A DNA stretch of 64,000 nucleotides, from contig NZ_JACJVO010000007.1 of assembly GCF_014212055.1 (NCBI RefSeq), positions 186,001 through 250,000 on the forward strand, given 5' to 3'. The position numbers were made by a program, and so were the translations under genes. A model generated the notes under the pieces. The model was not told the DNA's origin. It ran no database searches and was given only the letters and a program-made list of their open reading frames with translations. Source of the DNA: Cohnella zeiphila. GTDB lineage: Bacteria > Bacillota > Bacilli > Paenibacillales > Paenibacillaceae. The stretch's first letter is position 1; every line of letters begins with the position of its first letter. Positions 43,052 through 52,130 of the stretch are shown here, piece by piece.

Positions 43052-44428
43052 TTAGTACAATTTGGTGTCGAGATTGAAGCTTTCGAGATTTTCTTTGACT
43101 CGCTGCAAGAAGCGCCCGGAGATGACCCCGTCCAAAATCCGGTGGTCGAGCGAGAGACAGATGTTTACCATCGAACGGACGCCGATCATGTCGTTGATGA
43201 CGACCGGCTTCTTGACGATCGATTCGAACGTCATGATCGCCGCTTGCGGGTAATTGATGATCGGCTGCGACAGAATCGAGCCGAACGCTCCGGTGTTGTT
43301 GACCGTGAACGTGCCGCCCTGCAAGTCGGCCAGCTTGATCTGCCCTTCGCGCGTACGCTGGGCCAGATCGTGAATCTCGTGCGCGAGTCCCGCGATATTT
43401 TTCTGGTCGGCGTTGCGGATGACCGGCGTAATGACGGAATCTTCCGTGCCGACCGCGAGCGACAGGTTGATGTCGCGCTTGACGATGATTTTGTCGGTCG
43501 CCCATACCGAGTTCATGATCGGATAATCTTTAATGGCATTAACCGTCGCTTTGCAGAGGAACGGCATGTACGTCAGGTTGATTCCTTCGCGACGGCTGAA
43601 CTCTTCCTTCAGCTTGTTGCGCAGCAGGACGAGGTTGGTCACGTCGACCTCGATCATCATCCAGCCGTGCGGAATCTCCGTCACGCTCTGGCGCATCTTG
43701 AGCGCGATCGAGTTCCGCACCGGCGTCACGTCGATAAAATATTCGCCGCGGCCCGGCAGCTCATGCCCGGCCAGCTCGACCGCCGGCGTGCGCGGCGTCT
43801 CCGACAAGTGCAGCCCCGTCGTGCGCACCGGCACCTTCGGATCCATCGGAGCCTTGGGCGCTTCCTTGGCCGGATCGGGCGATGGAGTGGGCGCGGCGGC
43901 TACGGCGAAGCCGGCCGTTCCGTTCTCCGCCGCCTCCAGCACGTCCTTGCGCGTAATGCGCCCGCCCATACCGGTGCCGCGCACGCGGCTCAGGTCGATG
44001 CTATGCTCGGCGGCCAGCTTTTGCACGGCCGGCGAGAAGCGGTGGCGCATCGGCGCGTCCGGATCGAACGCCGCGGGAAGCAGCGGAGCGGCTCCGCCCG
44101 AAGCCGCGCCGGGTACGGCGGCGGACGTCTCCGCCGTCTCGGGACGAGGCTCGGCAGCCGTCTTCTCCGACGCTCCGCTCGCCTCCGTCTCGATGATGCA
44201 CACCGGCGTGCCGACATCGACCGTCTCTCCGGCACCGACCAATATTTTCACAAGCGTTCCCTTTACTGTCGACGGCAGCTCCGCGCTCACTTTATCCGTA
44301 ATGAGTTCGCACAGAGGCTCATACAGATCGACTTCCTGACCCGGCTCCTTCAGCCAACGGTCGATCGTGGCCGACACGAGCGATTCCGCAAGCTGCGGCA
44401 GGATAATTTCCACCGGTTGTTTCGGCAT
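43052..44428 (-). CDS. bkdB: Branched-chain 2-oxoacid dehydrogenase E2 component
   Basis: This 458-residue acyltransferase has an N-terminal lipoyl domain with Lys46 (LITDKVSAE), an Ala/Pro-rich hinge, a peripheral-subunit-binding domain (FSPAVQKLAAEHSIDLSRVR, GTGMGGRITRKDV) and a catalytic domain with DHRILDGV. It forms the core of the complex that turns branched 2-oxoacids into acyl-CoA primers for iso/anteiso fatty acids. E1 and E3 genes lie just upstream. Other 2-oxoacid complexes are possible, but the gene order favours bkd. Confidence 0.92.
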   Translation of the reverse strand: MPKQPVEIILPQLAESLVSATIDRWLKEPGQEVDLYEPLCELITDKVSAELPSTVKGTLVKILVGAGETVDVGTPVCIIETEASGASEKTAAEPRPETAETSAAVPGAASGGAAPLLPAAFDPDAPMRHRFSPAVQKLAAEHSIDLSRVRGTGMGGRITRKDVLEAAENGTAGFAVAAAPTPSPDPAKEAPKAPMDPKVPVRTTGLHLSETPRTPAVELAGHELPGRGEYFIDVTPVRNSIALKMRQSVTEIPHGWMMIEVDVTNLVLLRNKLKEEFSRREGINLTYMPFLCKATVNAIKDYPIMNSVWATDKIIVKRDINLSLAVGTEDSVITPVIRNADQKNIAGLAHEIHDLAQRTREGQIKLADLQGGTFTVNNTGAFGSILSQPIINYPQAAIMTFESIVKKPVVINDMIGVRSMVNICLSLDHRILDGVISGRFLQRVKENLESFNLDTKLY

Positions 44429-44447
44429 CGAATGGCGCCTCCGTTCT

Positions 44448-45434
44448 CTAGAATCGGGCCAGATCCAGCATCGCGGCCTTCAATTTGTCCTTGTTCAGCA
44501 AGTAGTGCTTCTCGCCCGGCGGATTGATCGGCATCGCCGGAACGTCCGGCGCGCACAGCCGGCGGATCGGCGCATCAAGGTCGTACAGCAGCTCTTCGGA
44601 GATGATCGCCGCCACTTCCGCGCCTACGCCGCCCGTCTTGTTGTCTTCGTGCACGATCAGCACTTTGCCCGTCCGGGCCGCCGCCTCCAGCACGCCTTCC
44701 CGGTCCAGCGGCTGAATCGTCCGCAGGTCGAGAATATGCGCCTCGACTCCTTCGTCGCGGCTCAGTTCTTCGGCCGCCTGCATCGCGAAGTGAAGCGGCA
44801 TGCTGTAGCCGATCACGGTGATGTCGTCGCCTTCGCGCATGACCTTCGATTTGCCGATCGGTACCGTATATTCGCCTTCCGGCACTTCGTCGCTGACGAG
44901 CCGGTAGCATTTTTTATTTTCGAAAAAGAGGACGGGATCCGGATCGCGAATCGCCGACAACAGCAGCCCCTTCGCGTCGTACGCGGTAGCCGGCGCCACG
45001 ATCTTGAGGCCCGGCGTTCCGAAGAATACGGATTCCGGGCATTGCGAGTGATACAGTCCGCCGAACACGCCGCCGCCGATCGGGGCCCGCACGACGAGCG
45101 GGCAGCTCCAGTCGTTGTTCGAGCGGTAGCGGATCTTGGCCGCCTCGCTGATGATCTGGTTCGTCGCCGGGAACATGAAGTCCGAATACTGCATCTCGGC
45201 GATCGGCCGCATGCCGGCCATCGCCGCCCCGATCGCGACGCCTGCGATCGCGGACTCCGCAAGCGGCGTGTCAAGCGAACGCAGCTCGCCGAACTGCTGC
45301 TGCAGCCCCTTCGTCGTGCCGAAAACGCCGCCCTTCAGCCCGACGTCCTCGCCCAGCACGAACACGCGCTCGTCCCGCTCCATCTCTTCCTTCATCGCCG
45401 TCCGAATCGCTTCGATATACTCGATCACCGGCAT
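44448..45434 (-). CDS. bkdAB: Branched-chain 2-oxoacid dehydrogenase E1 beta subunit
   Basis: This 328-residue transketolase-like subunit has VFVLGEDVGLKGGVFGTTKG, TPLAESAIAGVAIGAAM and RRLCAPDVPAMPINPPGE, all typical E1 beta segments. It pairs with the alpha subunit in decarboxylating branched 2-oxoacids with thiamine diphosphate. It abuts bkdAA. Confidence 0.94.
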   Translation of the reverse strand: MPVIEYIEAIRTAMKEEMERDERVFVLGEDVGLKGGVFGTTKGLQQQFGELRSLDTPLAESAIAGVAIGAAMAGMRPIAEMQYSDFMFPATNQIISEAAKIRYRSNNDWSCPLVVRAPIGGGVFGGLYHSQCPESVFFGTPGLKIVAPATAYDAKGLLLSAIRDPDPVLFFENKKCYRLVSDEVPEGEYTVPIGKSKVMREGDDITVIGYSMPLHFAMQAAEELSRDEGVEAHILDLRTIQPLDREGVLEAAARTGKVLIVHEDNKTGGVGAEVAAIISEELLYDLDAPIRRLCAPDVPAMPINPPGEKHYLLNKDKLKAAMLDLARF

Positions 45435-45435
45435 G

Positions 45436-46467
45436 TCAGATCGCCTCCCCGTTCGCCGTCTCCGCGTACACGTGGCGGAAAGCGTCCTCGACTGCCTGGA
45501 ACGGCGCCCGTTCCCCGTATTCCGTCGCTTCGTCGATCTCCTCGCGGATGCGGGCCTGAAGCTCCTGCTCTTGTTCTTCCGACCACAGTCCCGCTTCCGT
45601 CAAGTAACGACGGTACGCCGGGATGCCGTCTTTGGCTTTGTGGATCTCGACTTCTTCCTTCGTGCGGTAAACCAGATCGTTGTCGGAGGTCGAGTGCGGC
45701 GTCACCCGGTACGTCACGATCTCGACAAGCGTCGGTCCTTCGCCCGCGAGCGCCCGGTCGTGCGCTTCCTTGAACACGCGGTACGTCTCCAGAACGTCGT
45801 TGCCGTCCACTTGCACGCCGGGGAATCCGTACCCGAGCGCCCGGTCGCTGATGCGGCCGGCCGTTTGCTTGGACAACGGAACCGAGATGGCGTAGCCGTT
45901 GTTCTGGCAGACGAAAATGACCGGCAGCTTCATGACCCCGGCGAAATTGCACCCTTCGTGAAAATCGCCCTGGTTGCTCGATCCTTCGCCGAAGGAGACG
46001 AGCGAGACGGATCGCTCGCCGCGCATCTTCGCCGCCAGCGCGAAGCCGGCCGCATGCGGCACCTGCGTCGTGACCGGGCTTGAGCCCGTGACGATCCGCA
46101 GCCGCTTGGCCCCGAAGTGGCCCGGCATCTGACGGCCGGCGCTGTTCGGGTCTTCGCCTTTGGCGAACAGGGAGAGCATCAATTCTTTAACGGTCATTCC
46201 GAGGGACAAGACGAATGCATAATCGCGGTAATAAGGAAGAAACCAATCGTTCTTCAGATCCATGGCGAACGCCATCGCGACTTGCGACGGTTCCTGGTTG
46301 ATGCCGGAGATGTGAAAATTGACTTTGCCGGCGCGCTGGAGAAGCTGTCCCCGTTCGTCGAACTTGCGGGCTAATATCATCTTCTCGTACATGGCTACGG
46401 CTTGTTCGTCCGTCAGTCCAAGCGCGGCGTGACGGGGGGCGCTCTTCACGGAATGTGTGTGGGTCAA
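45436..46467 (-). CDS. bkdAA: Branched-chain 2-oxoacid dehydrogenase E1 alpha subunit
   Basis: This 343-residue subunit carries the thiamine diphosphate motif (GEGSSNQGDFHEGCNFAGVM, then QNNGYAIS) and the phosphorylation-loop-like TPHSTSDND. The TTG start at 46467 follows GGAGGG at eight bases. It is separated from lpdV by a terminator, so it may have its own promoter. Confidence 0.94.
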   Translation of the reverse strand: MTHTHSVKSAPRHAALGLTDEQAVAMYEKMILARKFDERGQLLQRAGKVNFHISGINQEPSQVAMAFAMDLKNDWFLPYYRDYAFVLSLGMTVKELMLSLFAKGEDPNSAGRQMPGHFGAKRLRIVTGSSPVTTQVPHAAGFALAAKMRGERSVSLVSFGEGSSNQGDFHEGCNFAGVMKLPVIFVCQNNGYAISVPLSKQTAGRISDRALGYGFPGVQVDGNDVLETYRVFKEAHDRALAGEGPTLVEIVTYRVTPHSTSDNDLVYRTKEEVEIHKAKDGIPAYRRYLTEAGLWSEEQEQELQARIREEIDEATEYGERAPFQAVEDAFRHVYAETANGEAI

Positions 46468-46570
46468 GGCACGTCCCTCCTGGCTTTTGTTGGGTTGGCG
46501 CCAAGGGCGCCTTTTTTATCACCTGGTCTTAATACTTGAATCTAGAACCCATTATAACGTGCCCGCGGCA

Positions 46571-46620
46571 AAAAAGAAACGTCCATCCGTCGGAGATTGT
46601 TCCCGGCTTGCGGATGGACG
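46571..46620 (-). terminator. Terminator after lpdV
   Basis: CGTCCATCCG / CGGATGGACG perfect arms are followed on the minus strand by TTTCTTTTTT. It interrupts the lpdV-bkdAA junction. Confidence 0.8.
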
Positions 46621-46697
46621 TCCGTCTTAGGCCCCAGTCCATGTGCGTATGGACCGAAGCCCAGGTAAGAGATTCGCTCGAAGCGAGGCGGCCTCGT

Positions 46698-48137
46698 TCA
46701 GCCGTGAGAGGCGCCGCCGTCCAGCGCCGCCATCACTTCCTGCAGCGCTTCCGACATCGTCGGGTGCGGATGAATGGCGCGGCCGATCTCCCACGGGACC
46801 GCGTCCAGCAGCCGAGCCAGCGAAGCCTCCGCGATCAGGTCGGTGGCGCGGGAGCCGACGAGGTGCACGCCAAGCAGGTCTCCCGTCTCGCGGTCGGCCA
46901 CCACCTTGGCGAATCCTTCCGCGTCGCCGTAGGCGAGCGCCTTGCCGAAAATCCGCATCGGCAGCCGAGCCGTCTTGACTTCCCGTCCTTGCGCTCTCGC
47001 TTCGGCTTCGCTCCAGCCGATCGACGCCGCCTCAGGCCTCGTATAGACGCAGCGCGGAATGTCGCGGTCCGCCGTTCTCGTTGTCCCGTTCGTCCGGCCG
47101 AGCAGATGGTCGACCGCAACGGCCGCTTCATGCATCGCCGCATGCGCCAGCTGCACGCCCCCGATGCAATCGCCGATCGCGTAAATATGGCGTTCCCCGG
47201 TCTGCAGCGTGACCGGATCGACGGCCACGAAACCGTTCGACGTCCGAATATCCGTGTTTTCAAATCCTTGCCCTTCCACGTTGCCCTGCCGTCCGACCGA
47301 TACGAGCATCTTCTCGGCCGCTAACGTCGTCTTGCCGGCTGCCGTCTCGATCTCGACGGTTGCGCCCGTCTCCCCGATCCGGCACGATTCGACGAGCAGC
47401 CGGGCGCCGGCGTGGATCGCGACGCCGCGGGCGGCGAGCAGCTTCGCCATTTCTGCGGAGACGTCTTTATCCTCGCCCGGCAGGATCCGATCCGCCGCCT
47501 CGACGAGCGTCACCTTCGTCCCGAAATCGCCGAGCATCGACGCCCATTCCGCGCCGATAACGCCGCCTCCGACGATTATGGCGGAAGCCGGGAGCGTCTC
47601 CCACTCCAGCGCCTCGTCGCTGGTCGCGATCGTCGCCCCGTCGTAAGGCAATCCGGCCAAGCGGCGCGGACGAGACCCCGTCGCGACGATCAAGTTGCGA
47701 GGCACGACCGTCTCGGCATCTCCGTCCGCCAGCTCCACCGCGATCGCTCCGCTGCGCGGCGAGAAGATCGACGGCCCGATGATGCGGCCGCCGCCCAGGA
47801 TCACTTGAATCCGGTGCTGCTTCATCAACGCCTGCAATCCGCGGTGCAGCTGCTCCACGATGCCGTTCTTGCGCGCCAGCACTTCGTTCCAGGCAACCGA
47901 TACGTTCCCGTTCGCGGGCAGCTCGATTCCATAGGCGCCGGCATTGCGAACGGTTGCATATACTTCCGCGCTGCGCAGCAGCGATTTGGACGGAATGCAG
48001 CCCCTGTGCAAGCAAGTTCCGCCCAGCTTGTCCTTCTCGATAAGCGCCACGCTCTTGCCGGCTTGCGCCGCGCGAACGGCCGCCGTATATCCGCCAGGGC
48101 CGCCTCCGAGCACGGCCACGTCCACTTCGATTGGCAT
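46698..48137 (-). CDS. lpdV: Dihydrolipoamide dehydrogenase (E3)
   Basis: This 479-residue FAD disulfide reductase has the FAD motif VAVLGGGPGGYTAAVRAAQ, the redox pair GGTCLHRGCIPSK, the NAD motif IIVGGGVIGAEWASML and the catalytic His/Glu in HPHPTMSEAL. It reoxidises the lipoyl arm of the bkd complex. The ATG at 48137 follows GGAGGAG. Confidence 0.95.
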   Translation of the reverse strand: MPIEVDVAVLGGGPGGYTAAVRAAQAGKSVALIEKDKLGGTCLHRGCIPSKSLLRSAEVYATVRNAGAYGIELPANGNVSVAWNEVLARKNGIVEQLHRGLQALMKQHRIQVILGGGRIIGPSIFSPRSGAIAVELADGDAETVVPRNLIVATGSRPRRLAGLPYDGATIATSDEALEWETLPASAIIVGGGVIGAEWASMLGDFGTKVTLVEAADRILPGEDKDVSAEMAKLLAARGVAIHAGARLLVESCRIGETGATVEIETAAGKTTLAAEKMLVSVGRQGNVEGQGFENTDIRTSNGFVAVDPVTLQTGERHIYAIGDCIGGVQLAHAAMHEAAVAVDHLLGRTNGTTRTADRDIPRCVYTRPEAASIGWSEAEARAQGREVKTARLPMRIFGKALAYGDAEGFAKVVADRETGDLLGVHLVGSRATDLIAEASLARLLDAVPWEIGRAIHPHPTMSEALQEVMAALDGGASHG

Positions 48138-48328
48138 TCTGTAAGCTCCTCCGTTTCCCATCCGACCGTATCCGCACTCGATACGCTATCGATCTATTCT
48201 ACCTTTTTTTGACCCCCCGGACAAAGGCATCCTCCCTTATTACGCGCGGAAAGCGATATCGTTTCCTCATATGGACAGAATCCCCCAGAATCGGTATGAT
48301 GAAAGGGACGGAAGGAGGGCCGTTTTGC

Positions 48329-48637
48329 GTGAAGATCGTCATCTCCCGGCTGATTGCCGTTCTGCTGCTCGTCATTCCGGGCATCGCGGCGGCATATGGA
48401 TTTTTACTCATGAAAGATGCTGTGTTCGATTATTTCGCGCAGCTCGGCAATGTCGAGCTGAACGATCCGCACTTCGCCTGGCTGCGGTTCGCGATCGGAT
48501 TCGTCGTGTTTCTCTGCGGCGTCGCCTTCATCGGCGGATGGATTTTTTTCCGCGATCGCAAGCATAACTACCTGTCTTCCCGCTTTCGGCCGAAGCGGCC
48601 CCGTCCTCCCAAAGCAAACGGCGGCAGCCAATCCTAA
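48329..48637 (+). CDS. DUF2627 membrane protein (YqzF-like)
   Basis: This 102-residue protein has two membrane helices (about residues 5-26 and 50-75) and a basic tail (RFRPKRPRPPKANGG). YqzF-type proteins lie near the bkd genes in Bacillales; the function is unknown. The GTG start follows GGAAGGAGGG at nine bases. Confidence 0.85.
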   Translation: MKIVISRLIAVLLLVIPGIAAAYGFLLMKDAVFDYFAQLGNVELNDPHFAWLRFAIGFVVFLCGVAFIGGWIFFRDRKHNYLSSRFRPKRPRPPKANGGSQS

Positions 48638-48662
48638 CCCTTACGGCCCATAGCTTGTTCGA

Positions 48663-48697
48663 AACTCCTCGCGCAACGGACGCGACGGAGTTTTTTT
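48663..48697 (+). terminator. Terminator after the DUF2627 gene
   Basis: AACTCC..CGCG / CGCG..GGAGTT stem is followed by TTTTT. Confidence 0.85.
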
Positions 48698-48719
48698 GGT
48701 TGTTTAGGACATGATGCGA

Positions 48720-49613
48720 TTAAATTTCTTCCTGCCGAAACGAAGCCCGCTTCCGGTAATCCGACGGACTGCATCCGAATAAAGCGCGGAACGTCTTGCT
48801 AAAATAGCTGAAGTTGTCGAAGCCCGAAGCGCTCGCCGCCTCCCCGACCGTCAGGCCGGAACCTTCAAGCAGCCGGGCCGCGCGGCGCAGGCGATATTGG
48901 TTCACGTATTCGACCGGCGTCTTGCGCATAAACGTCTTGAACGTGCGGCTGAAATGGCCTTCGCTCATGCCGGCGGCTTCCGCCAGCTCCCGCACGGTCA
49001 GCTTGCGCGCGAAGTGAGTCTCGATATAGAGCAGCGCTCCCTTCAGCCGTTCCAGGGCCATCGCCTCTCCCGGAGGCGCGCTTTGGCGCTCCGTCCATTG
49101 GCCCGCCGTCCAATAATCCGCGAGCAGAAGGAGCAGCTCGCCTTTTACGCGCATTTCCTTGGCCGGGTCGTCCGATTCGTACAGGGACGCCAGCTTTTTC
49201 AAGCGTAGGACGACGTTTGCTCCCCACTCCGTGCCGCCGCTTGCGACGGGGCTCAAGCCGATCTTCCGGCGGCCGAGCGGCTGAAGGAACCGGGAGGAGA
49301 AGCTGTCTCCGGCATCGGCCAGCCATTCCAGGTCGAACACGACGGCCGCGTACGAGCACGAGGAGTCGTGGATTCCGTCGGCCCCGTGCAGCTCGCCTCC
49401 GGGAACGAACACCGCTTCCCCTGCGCCGAGCTCGATCTCGGCAAGGCCGACCCGAACCCGCGCTTGCCCGGCGAGAAGCAGCAGAAATTCCGCTTCTTCG
49501 TGCCAATGGCTCTCCAGCAGCGGCTGGCCGGTCTGATTCTCCATGATATAGGCCCCGACCGGAAAACCGGGCGATCCGTGCCGCCGATTCTCGCGCAGCT
49601 GCCCCGCATCCAT
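48720..49613 (-). CDS. AraC-family transcriptional regulator
   Basis: This regulator of about 297 residues has an N-terminal cupin sensor domain (ESHWHEEAEFLLLLAGQARV) and a C-terminal AraC double helix-turn-helix (LTVRELAEAAGMSEGHFSRT, VGEAASASGFDNFSYFSKTF). The ATG at 49613 sits nine bases after GGAG; ATGs five and three codons earlier overlap that site. It is divergent from a GH31 glycosidase and probably activates it in response to a sugar. Confidence 0.93.
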   Translation of the reverse strand: MDAGQLRENRRHGSPGFPVGAYIMENQTGQPLLESHWHEEAEFLLLLAGQARVRVGLAEIELGAGEAVFVPGGELHGADGIHDSSCSYAAVVFDLEWLADAGDSFSSRFLQPLGRRKIGLSPVASGGTEWGANVVLRLKKLASLYESDDPAKEMRVKGELLLLLADYWTAGQWTERQSAPPGEAMALERLKGALLYIETHFARKLTVRELAEAAGMSEGHFSRTFKTFMRKTPVEYVNQYRLRRAARLLEGSGLTVGEAASASGFDNFSYFSKTFRALFGCSPSDYRKRASFRQEEI

Positions 49614-49743
49614 AAATGTCATCTCCAATATCAGAATATTGTTATTTGAAAGCGGAATATTGCAAGAAATCGAGCGAATGGATCAGTATAATGACAGTGT
49701 ATAAGGATGAGCCACGAAAAATCAAGAAGGGATGATTCCGTCC

Positions 49744-52074
49744 ATGAAATTCAGCGATGGCTACTGGATGACCAAAGAAGGCTACGAAGTTTTGAGCCCG
49801 TACGAAATTCACGACGTCCATGTCGGGACGAACGCCATTACCGTGTTCGCTACCCACCGGCACCTCGAGACCCGCGGCAATACGCTGAACGAACCGCTGA
49901 TGACGATGGAATTCTCTTCGCCGACGGCGGACGTCATTCGCGCGAAATTTTACCATCACAAAGGGCGCAAACGCCAAAGCCCGTCCTCCTTCCCTCTGCT
50001 GACGGAAGGCGATGCATCGGTATCGATCGAGAACAACGCCGAGTACGTTCGTCTGACGAGCGGGGATACGGCGGTCACGATCACGAAGATCCATCCCGTG
50101 AAGATCGCCTACACTTACAAAGGACGCCCGCTGACCGGCAGCGGCACCCGCCAGACCGCATACGTCAAAGCTGCCGACGGCAACCATCATTTCCGCGAGC
50201 AGCTCAATCTGGGCGTCGGGGAGACTGTATACGGACTTGGAGAGCGCTTCTCCGCTTTCGTCAAGAACGGCCAGGTCGTCGACATCTGGAATCAGGACGG
50301 CGGCACCGCATCCGAGCAGGCGTACAAGAACATTCCTTTTTATATCACGAACCGCGGCTACGGCGTGTTCGTCAATCATCCGGAGCTCGTGTCGTTCGAA
50401 GTCGCGTCGGAGAAAGTATCCAAGACGCAATTCAGCGTCGCGGGCGAAATGCTCGAATATTTCCTGATCGGCGGCGGCTCGATGAAGAACGTGCTGGCGA
50501 ATTACACGTCGCTGACCGGCAAGCCGGCCCTTCCTCCCGCCTGGTCGTTCGGCCTGTGGCTGACCACCTCGTTCACGACCAACTACGACGAGGCGACCGT
50601 GAACAGCTTCATCGACGGTATGGCGCAGCGCGACATCCCGCTGGCGGTGTTCCACTTCGACTGCTTCTGGATGAAGGAGTACCAATGGTGCGACTTTGAA
50701 TGGGATGAGCGCGTATTCCCGGATCCGAAGGGCATGCTGGCCCGGCTTAAGGAGAAGGGGCTGCATATTTGCGTCTGGATCAACCCGTACATCGCGCAGC
50801 GCTCCCCTCTGTTCGACGAAGGCATGGAGGGCGGCTACCTGCTGAAGCGTCCGGACGGCAGCGTCTGGCAGTGGGACTTGTGGCAGTACGGCATGGGCCT
50901 CGTCGACTTCACGAACCCGGACGCGTGCAAGTGGTACGGCGACAAGCTGCGCGCGCTCGTGGACATGGGGGTCGATTCGTTCAAGACCGACTTCGGCGAG
51001 CGCATTCCGACCGACGTCGCTTATTTCGACGGCTCCGATCCGATGCAGATGCACAACTACTACACGCAGCTGTATAACAAGGTCGTGTTCGAAGTGCTCG
51101 AGGAAAAGCGCGGCAAAGGCGAAGCCGCGCTGTTCGCCCGCTCCGCGACCGCCGGCGGCCAGCAGTTCCCGGTCCACTGGGGCGGCGACTGCGAAGCGAC
51201 GTACGAATCGATGGCCGAGAGCTTGCGCGGCGGCCTGTCGCTCGGCTTGTCGGGCTTCGGGTTCTGGAGCCACGACATCGGCGGCTTCGAGCAGAGCGCG
51301 ACGCCGGACCTGTACAAGCGCTGGGTGGCGTTCGGCCTGCTGTCGTCCCACAGCCGCCTGCACGGAAGCACGTCGTACCGCGTGCCGTGGCTGTTCGACG
51401 AAGAAGCCGTCGACGTCCTTCGCTTCTTTACCAAGCTGAAGCTCGGCCTGATGCCGTACCTGTTCTCTCAAGCGGTGCAGTCCGCCAAGCTCGGCTTGCC
51501 GATGATGCGGGCGATGGTGCTGGAATACGGAGAAGACCCGACCGCCGATTACCTGGACCGCCAGTACATGCTCGGCGACTCGCTGCTGGTCGCGCCGATC
51601 TTCAACCCGGACGGCGCCTCCTCTTACTACCTGCCGAAGGGGAATTGGACGCATTTCCTGACCGGGGAAAAAGTGTCCGGCGGTTCCTGGCGCAACGAAA
51701 CGCACGATTACCTGAGCCTGCCGCTGTACGCGCGCGAAAATTCGTTGATCGCGGTCGGCTCTGTCGATAACCGTCCTGATTATGAATATGCGGATGGCGC
51801 GACGTTCCATCTGTTCGAGCTGCAGGACGGCGCCTCCGCCCGGGCGGACGTCTACGACCCGCAAGGCAAGCTGAAGCTGACCGTAACGGCTTCGCGCACC
51901 GGCGGCGCGATCGAGGTCGCCGCCGAAGGCGAAGGCGCATCGTCCGGTTGGCGGTTGCTGCTTCGCGGTATCGGCGAAGTCGCATCCGTCGACGGCGGCT
52001 CGTCTGCGGCTGACGCCCAGGGAACGGTTGTCGTTCCCGCCTCGGGCGCGACCCGCCTGACGATTCGGCTGTAA
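49744..52074 (+). CDS. GH31 alpha-glycosidase, alpha-xylosidase (YicI) type
   Basis: This 776-residue cytosolic GH31 enzyme has an N-terminal beta-sandwich, the catalytic barrel with nucleophile Asp in GVDSFKTDFGERIP and the acid Asp in HWGGDCEATYESM, and C-terminal beta domains. The FHFDCFWMKEYQWCDFEWD segment resembles alpha-xylosidases of the YicI group, which cut xylose from xyloglucan oligosaccharides. The ATG at 49744 lies 12 bases after AGAAGGG; an ATG four codons earlier sits on that site. No transporter is adjacent. Confidence 0.92.
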   Translation: MKFSDGYWMTKEGYEVLSPYEIHDVHVGTNAITVFATHRHLETRGNTLNEPLMTMEFSSPTADVIRAKFYHHKGRKRQSPSSFPLLTEGDASVSIENNAEYVRLTSGDTAVTITKIHPVKIAYTYKGRPLTGSGTRQTAYVKAADGNHHFREQLNLGVGETVYGLGERFSAFVKNGQVVDIWNQDGGTASEQAYKNIPFYITNRGYGVFVNHPELVSFEVASEKVSKTQFSVAGEMLEYFLIGGGSMKNVLANYTSLTGKPALPPAWSFGLWLTTSFTTNYDEATVNSFIDGMAQRDIPLAVFHFDCFWMKEYQWCDFEWDERVFPDPKGMLARLKEKGLHICVWINPYIAQRSPLFDEGMEGGYLLKRPDGSVWQWDLWQYGMGLVDFTNPDACKWYGDKLRALVDMGVDSFKTDFGERIPTDVAYFDGSDPMQMHNYYTQLYNKVVFEVLEEKRGKGEAALFARSATAGGQQFPVHWGGDCEATYESMAESLRGGLSLGLSGFGFWSHDIGGFEQSATPDLYKRWVAFGLLSSHSRLHGSTSYRVPWLFDEEAVDVLRFFTKLKLGLMPYLFSQAVQSAKLGLPMMRAMVLEYGEDPTADYLDRQYMLGDSLLVAPIFNPDGASSYYLPKGNWTHFLTGEKVSGGSWRNETHDYLSLPLYARENSLIAVGSVDNRPDYEYADGATFHLFELQDGASARADVYDPQGKLKLTVTASRTGGAIEVAAEGEGASSGWRLLLRGIGEVASVDGGSSAADAQGTVVVPASGATRLTIRL

Positions 52075-52083
52075 AAGCAAAGC

Positions 52084-52119
52084 AGCCCCGAGCGCTTCTA
52101 TCGCGAAGCGTTCGGGGCT
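52084..52119. terminator. Terminator after the GH31 gene
   Basis: AGCCCCGAGCGCTTC / GAAGCGTTCGGGGCT arms are followed by TTTTCCC. Confidence 0.88.
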
Positions 52120-52130
52120 TTTCCCTTATG

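Noticed and set aside
43142-44527. A 461-codon plus-strand frame opposite bkdB
   Set aside because: Its antisense is a well-supported lipoyl acyltransferase; the frame has an Arg-rich translation without motifs.
49642-52080. An 812-codon open frame on the minus strand opposite the GH31 gene
   Set aside because: It mirrors the GH31 gene exactly. In GC-rich DNA the antisense frame of a long gene is often open. The translation is Arg/His-rich low-complexity sequence with no domain motif and no ribosome site.
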